Shown: piece by piece, positions 61,089 to 64,000 of the stretch
Numbering within the stretch: the first letter of the stretch is position 1
Layout: the number at the start of each line of letters is the position of its first letter
Assembly (NCBI RefSeq): GCF_003697845.1
Contig: NZ_RDQE01000001.1
Span: 338,030-402,029 of the forward strand
DNA: 64,000 nucleotides
Source of the DNA: Halobellus captivus
GTDB lineage: Archaea; Halobacteriota; Halobacteria; Halobacteriales; Haloferacaceae
Direction: 5' to 3'
Program-made: the position numbers and the translations under genes
The notes under the pieces: model-generated
The model's database searches: none
Told to the model about the DNA's origin: nothing
What the model saw: the letters and a program-made list of their open reading frames with translations, nothing else

Positions 61089-61937
61089 CTATACGAACTC
61101 TCTCCCTCTTGCCTCCTCAAGCGCGTTCTTCAGTTTCTGTATCGATGTGCTAGCATTATACTCGGTTCTTGTCTCATCGAATACGTCCAGAAAGTACGTG
61201 TACCAGTGGTGATAGTAGACGTCTCGCTTCCACAGGTCACACAGCGTCGTACTATTTATATGAAGAAGTCGGAGTAGCTTCGATCGAAGCACAGCTCGGT
61301 TTCGAAACCTTCCGGGCAGTGGATCTGAATCTAATCCATTCTGGTCAAGGATGATCTCTAGCAGAGTCATTCCCGTTCGATGATTCGCATCGGGAAACCA
61401 GTGAAGTCCCGTGATAGCACGCATCCAGTGAGCACACTGCGATATCAGGGGAAGATCGTAGGGGAATTCTCTAAGAATTCGATATATTCGATTTCCATGT
61501 TGATTTAATATTCTGCTCTCAGTATCCGTGTAGCTGTTTAATATGTAGCCATATTCTTGATTCTATTCTTCAAGATATCGTAGGTTAACGCGTTTGATCT
61601 GATACGAATTCAAGAATTCTACGTCGGTCACTCGTCCCTGATCTCTGTTCAGGGCTGTGTGTTCCACGTACTGTTGCTTTAGCTCCTCCGTCACTGGTTC
61701 TGTTGACTTTCCTTCCGTCGTTATCCGGAAATGATCTGCTCCGACCGATTCCGCAAGGCCCAGAGATTGTAATCTCTGTAAGTCTAATCTGATCAGACTC
61801 TCTCGTAATCGACCTTGAGCGACGTCTTTTGGGGTGAGACGTTTGCTGTCTTGAAGACGTTGGAGGACAGTTCCGATCTCCAGACAGACGTCGCAGCTGG
61901 AGCGGTCCATAGAAAAAACTAGATCTTCGGCTGGCAT
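61089..61937 (-). pseudogene. Winged-helix/Fic (Doc-like) protein gene interrupted by an in-frame TAG
   Basis: One continuous frame (61937 down to 61089) is split by a single amber codon at 61563-61565. The upstream part (124 residues from ATG 61937) has a winged-helix look ('CDVCLEIGTVLQRLQDSKRL', 'LRESLIRLDLQRLQSLGLAE', 'HFRITTEGK'). Downstream of the TAG the frame stays open for 157 codons with no ATG, GTG or TTG until M at 61424: 'NQEYGYILNSYTDTESRILN', then 'ISQCAHWMRAITGL' and the Fic/Doc motif 'HWFPDANHRTGM'. Fic proteins transfer AMP or other groups to targets. Codons are strikingly AT-rich. Either a recent nonsense mutation or amber readthrough explains it. Confidence 0.75.
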
Positions 61938-61973
61938 CTAGAAACTACCATTCTCATACATTCACTTACGTTT

Positions 61974-63185
61974 TTACGACAGGATCTCGACCTCGTAGCC
62001 GTCGGCCTCGAGCTCCTCGACGATGCTCGCGGCGTGTTCGGCGTCGTCGGTCTCGAGCTCGAGTTCGAGCTCGGCGGCGTTGACCGCGACGTCCCGGGAG
62101 GTCCGGTCGTGGTGGACGGCGTAGACGTTCGCACCGGCGCGCGCCACGATGCTGGAGACGCGCTCGAGTTCGCCCGGCCGGTCCTTCAGGTCGACGGTGA
62201 TCTTGAGGTAGCGACCCATCCGGACGAGCCCGCGCCGGACCACCGTCCCGAGCCGGTTGAGGTCGATGTTTCCCCCACACAGCGCGGCGACGATCGTCTC
62301 GTCGTCGTCGTAGTCGAACGCCTCCGAGAGCGTCGCCGCCAGCGCGACCGCGCCGGCCCCCTCGACGAGCGTCTTGGAGCGTTCTAAAAGGAGCGTGAGC
62401 GCGAGGGCGATCTCCCGGTCGTCGACGGTCACCACCTCGTCGACGTACTCGCGCATGACCTCGAGGGGCCTCTCGCCGATCGACCGGGTGGCGATCCCGT
62501 CGGCGATCGTGTCGACGGCCTCGATCTCGCGGACCTCGCCCGCCTCCAGCGACGCGGCCGCCGAGGCCGCGCCCTCCGCTTGAACGCCCACGACGCGGAC
62601 GTCGCCGAGCCGCTCTTTGACCGCGACGGCGACCCCCGAGATCAGCCCGCCGCCGCCGATCGGGACGACGACCGTGTCGAGGTCGGGGCGGTCGTCGGCG
62701 ATCTCCAGCCCGAGGGTGCCCTGTCCGGCCATCACGGCCGAGTCGTCGAACGCGTGGACGTACGTCAGCCCCTGCTCGCGCTCGAGGTCGTGGGCGGCCG
62801 CCTGCGCCTCGTCGTAGTCGACGCCCTCGAGCCGGACGCTCGCGCCGTACCCGCGGGTGGCCTTCACCTTGGAGACGGGCGCGAACTTCGGCATCACGAC
62901 GGTGGCGTCGACGCCGGCGCGCTCGGCCGCGAGCGCGACGCCCTGCGCGTGGTTGCCGGCGCTGGCGGTGACGACGCCGGCCTCCCGGGCCGCCTCGGGC
63001 AGCGTCGCGATCCGGTTCGTCGCCCCGCGGATCTTGAACGCGCCGGTACGCTGGAAGTTCTCCAGCTTGAGGTGGACGTCGGCGCCGGTCATCTCCGAGA
63101 ACGTCCGCGACCGCTCGAGCGGCGTGTGACGGGCGACGCCGTCGACCCGCTCGCGGGCGGCCTCAATGTCGGCTAACGAGAGCAT
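61974..63185 (-). CDS. ilvA: Threonine ammonia-lyase with C-terminal ACT domain
   Basis: A 403-residue PLP enzyme converting threonine to 2-oxobutyrate for isoleucine synthesis. K51 in 'QRTGAFKIRGA' is the Schiff-base lysine; 'ASAGNHAQGVALAA', 'VPIGGGGLISG' and 'CGGNIDLN' follow in order. The C-terminal single ACT domain (about 325-403, 'TVDLKDRPGELERVSSIVA') suggests amino-acid feedback control. It has the short-ACT layout of catabolic-type enzymes. Start ATG 63185. Confidence 0.95.
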   Translation of the reverse strand: MLSLADIEAARERVDGVARHTPLERSRTFSEMTGADVHLKLENFQRTGAFKIRGATNRIATLPEAAREAGVVTASAGNHAQGVALAAERAGVDATVVMPKFAPVSKVKATRGYGASVRLEGVDYDEAQAAAHDLEREQGLTYVHAFDDSAVMAGQGTLGLEIADDRPDLDTVVVPIGGGGLISGVAVAVKERLGDVRVVGVQAEGAASAAASLEAGEVREIEAVDTIADGIATRSIGERPLEVMREYVDEVVTVDDREIALALTLLLERSKTLVEGAGAVALAATLSEAFDYDDDETIVAALCGGNIDLNRLGTVVRRGLVRMGRYLKITVDLKDRPGELERVSSIVARAGANVYAVHHDRTSRDVAVNAAELELELETDDAEHAASIVEELEADGYEVEILS

Positions 63186-63450
63186 ACGCCGTCGTGGCGA
63201 CGCCGCGGGCTAATCGGTTCCGGTCGTCGTCCGCCCGCGTGGTCGTTTCGATGCGCGTTCGCGCGCGTCACCGAGCCGTCGATCGAGGCCGCACCGCTCG
63301 CGGGTGACGGAGCGCGTGAAAGGGAAAGGGGGAATGCACGCGTGTGACGTGCAACTGAAGACAGCGCGGCGTGACACAAAAAGGTCCGGCAGGCGGAGTG
63401 AAAGTGAAACTGTGAGACAGCGGCGACCTCTCTCCCGCGTCAGACCCGTG
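63186..63450. other. Gene-free region between ilvA and the cyclotransferase-like gene
   Basis: This 265-bp region upstream of ilvA (minus strand) contains the ilvA promoter region and, toward 63370-63420, A-rich 'acacaaaaagg' and 'gtgaaagtgaaactg'. Nothing coding or structured is recognised. Confidence 0.5.
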
Positions 63451-63858
63451 TCAGACGGCCGCGTCCGGATCGAGACGGACGGCGACGTCGGCCCGGTCGA
63501 GATACGTCCTCACCCGCTCGCCGAACTCGCCGTCGCCCGGCCACGTCGCGTCCGCGTCGAGTCGATCGGGGTCGCCGACGTAGAGGGTCGCCTCCTCGGG
63601 ATGGCCGTCGGGCGCGTCGAGCGGCACCGCCACCCGGACGTAGATGCCGTCGTCGACGCCCTCGTACGCGTCGAGGACGTCGATCGCGTCGGTCCGGAGG
63701 AGCCGCCCGGCGGTCTCCCCGCCGGGGGCGAGCGTGGGGTAGCGTCCCTCGACGGGGCGGAGCCCGACCAGCGTCGCCGGACCGACGAAGACGAAGGAGT
63801 CGAGGACCTCGCCGACTCGGTCCGGCTCGGTGAGGGTTCCGTAGACGAAGACGTCCAT
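63451..63858 (-). CDS. Gamma-glutamylcyclotransferase-like (AIG2/GGCT fold) protein
   Basis: A 135-residue protein. 'MDVFVYGTLTEP' is the characteristic N-terminal YGxL loop of the GGCT/AIG2 fold. 'RYPTLAPGGETAGRLL' and 'LDAYEGVDDGIYVRVAV' follow in family order, the Glu in 'YEGV' being the expected catalytic position. It may process gamma-glutamyl amines or peptides, haloarchaea using gamma-glutamylcysteine as main thiol (family knowledge). Start ATG 63858. Confidence 0.88.
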   Translation of the reverse strand: MDVFVYGTLTEPDRVGEVLDSFVFVGPATLVGLRPVEGRYPTLAPGGETAGRLLRTDAIDVLDAYEGVDDGIYVRVAVPLDAPDGHPEEATLYVGDPDRLDADATWPGDGEFGERVRTYLDRADVAVRLDPDAAV

Positions 63859-64000
63859 GGGTCGTCTGGGTCGCTCGCGGGTTTGAAGCTTCGGGCGTCC
63901 TCGAGGGCGGTGTTCAGATAAGGATTGAAAGGTGAGGCGGTGCGTTTTCAAAGTGATTTATGCCCAAAAACGCCCGCCTCGGCGGCTGTTTAGACGAGAT

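Noticed and set aside
61424..61562. Independent Fic gene starting at ATG 61424
   Set aside because: This start would discard conserved-looking Fic residues upstream ('ISQCAHW', 'ILNSYTD'). The interrupted single-gene model explains the frame better.
63960..64000. Possible start of a plus-strand gene (ATG at 63960, 13 codons to the edge)
   Set aside because: Too short to judge. A weak AT-rich stretch precedes it, but no family signal is visible.

Overview
This window is a high-GC stretch of a haloarchaeal chromosome. Evidence: strongly acidic proteins throughout, many apparently leaderless genes with TATA-like boxes about 25-30 nt before the start codon, and archaeal signature genes (TFB, TFS-type factor, CetZ, L40e, Sec61-beta, geranylgeranylglyceryl phosphate synthase, NreA-type repair factor, Sco1/TlpA with Tat-type leaders) beside the bacterial-type LeuRS and FolC-FolP fusion known from haloarchaea. 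A Halorubrum-like member of the Haloferacales is my guess, but the genus is inference. I see no rRNA, tRNA, CRISPR array or insertion sequence.

Layout. 1-9.6 kb: zinc-ribbon microprotein, M24 peptidase, DUF5789- and DUF302-type proteins, NreA-type repair factor, a strongly structured intergenic element (4229-4627), a TFB without zinc-ribbon cysteines, RNase HI with its partner gene, a PadR regulator, inorganic pyrophosphatase and a FilR1-type regulator. 9.9-12.3 kb: a 43-residue signal-peptide-like microprotein convergent with a 717-residue CHAT (caspase-like) protease whose promoter region carries a palindrome. 12.4-24.6 kb: an aspartoacylase-like protein coupled to a threonine-synthase-like enzyme, ketopantoate reductase, CBS protein-GlyRS-dolichol-kinase-like operon, M20 amidohydrolase, antiporter with its TrkA-C subunit, and RNase R.

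24.6-34.6 kb: an AT-richer patch with a GNAT acetyltransferase, a TFS-type factor lacking the catalytic DE dipeptide, divergent leuS/thrC, a large Tat lipoprotein, a SHOCT membrane protein and a secreted beta-propeller. 34.6-41.3 kb: hisE-pdxT, a CcdA-TlpA-Sco1 membrane redox operon, Sec61-beta, thioredoxin, L40e, GGGP synthase and a CetZ tubulin. 40.7-50.5 kb: an archaeal Tad/type IV pilus-like locus (coiled-coil protein, membrane-anchored protein, secretion ATPase, double TadC-like membrane protein and four single-TM pseudopilin-like proteins) with two nearly identical internal promoters.

50.5-64 kb: DUF5791-type protein, SDR-type epimerase, two DHH phosphoesterases (one TM-anchored, one fused to a TrkA-N-like domain), an ABC-2 exporter, bifunctional FolC-FolP, thioredoxin reductase, an AT-rich island with a winged-helix/Fic gene broken by one in-frame amber codon, threonine ammonia-lyase and a gamma-glutamylcyclotransferase-like protein.

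The best candidates for undescribed biology are the CHAT protease/microprotein pair (9.9-12.3 kb), the pilus-like locus that lacks a classical pilin, the interrupted Fic gene and the structured element downstream of tfb.
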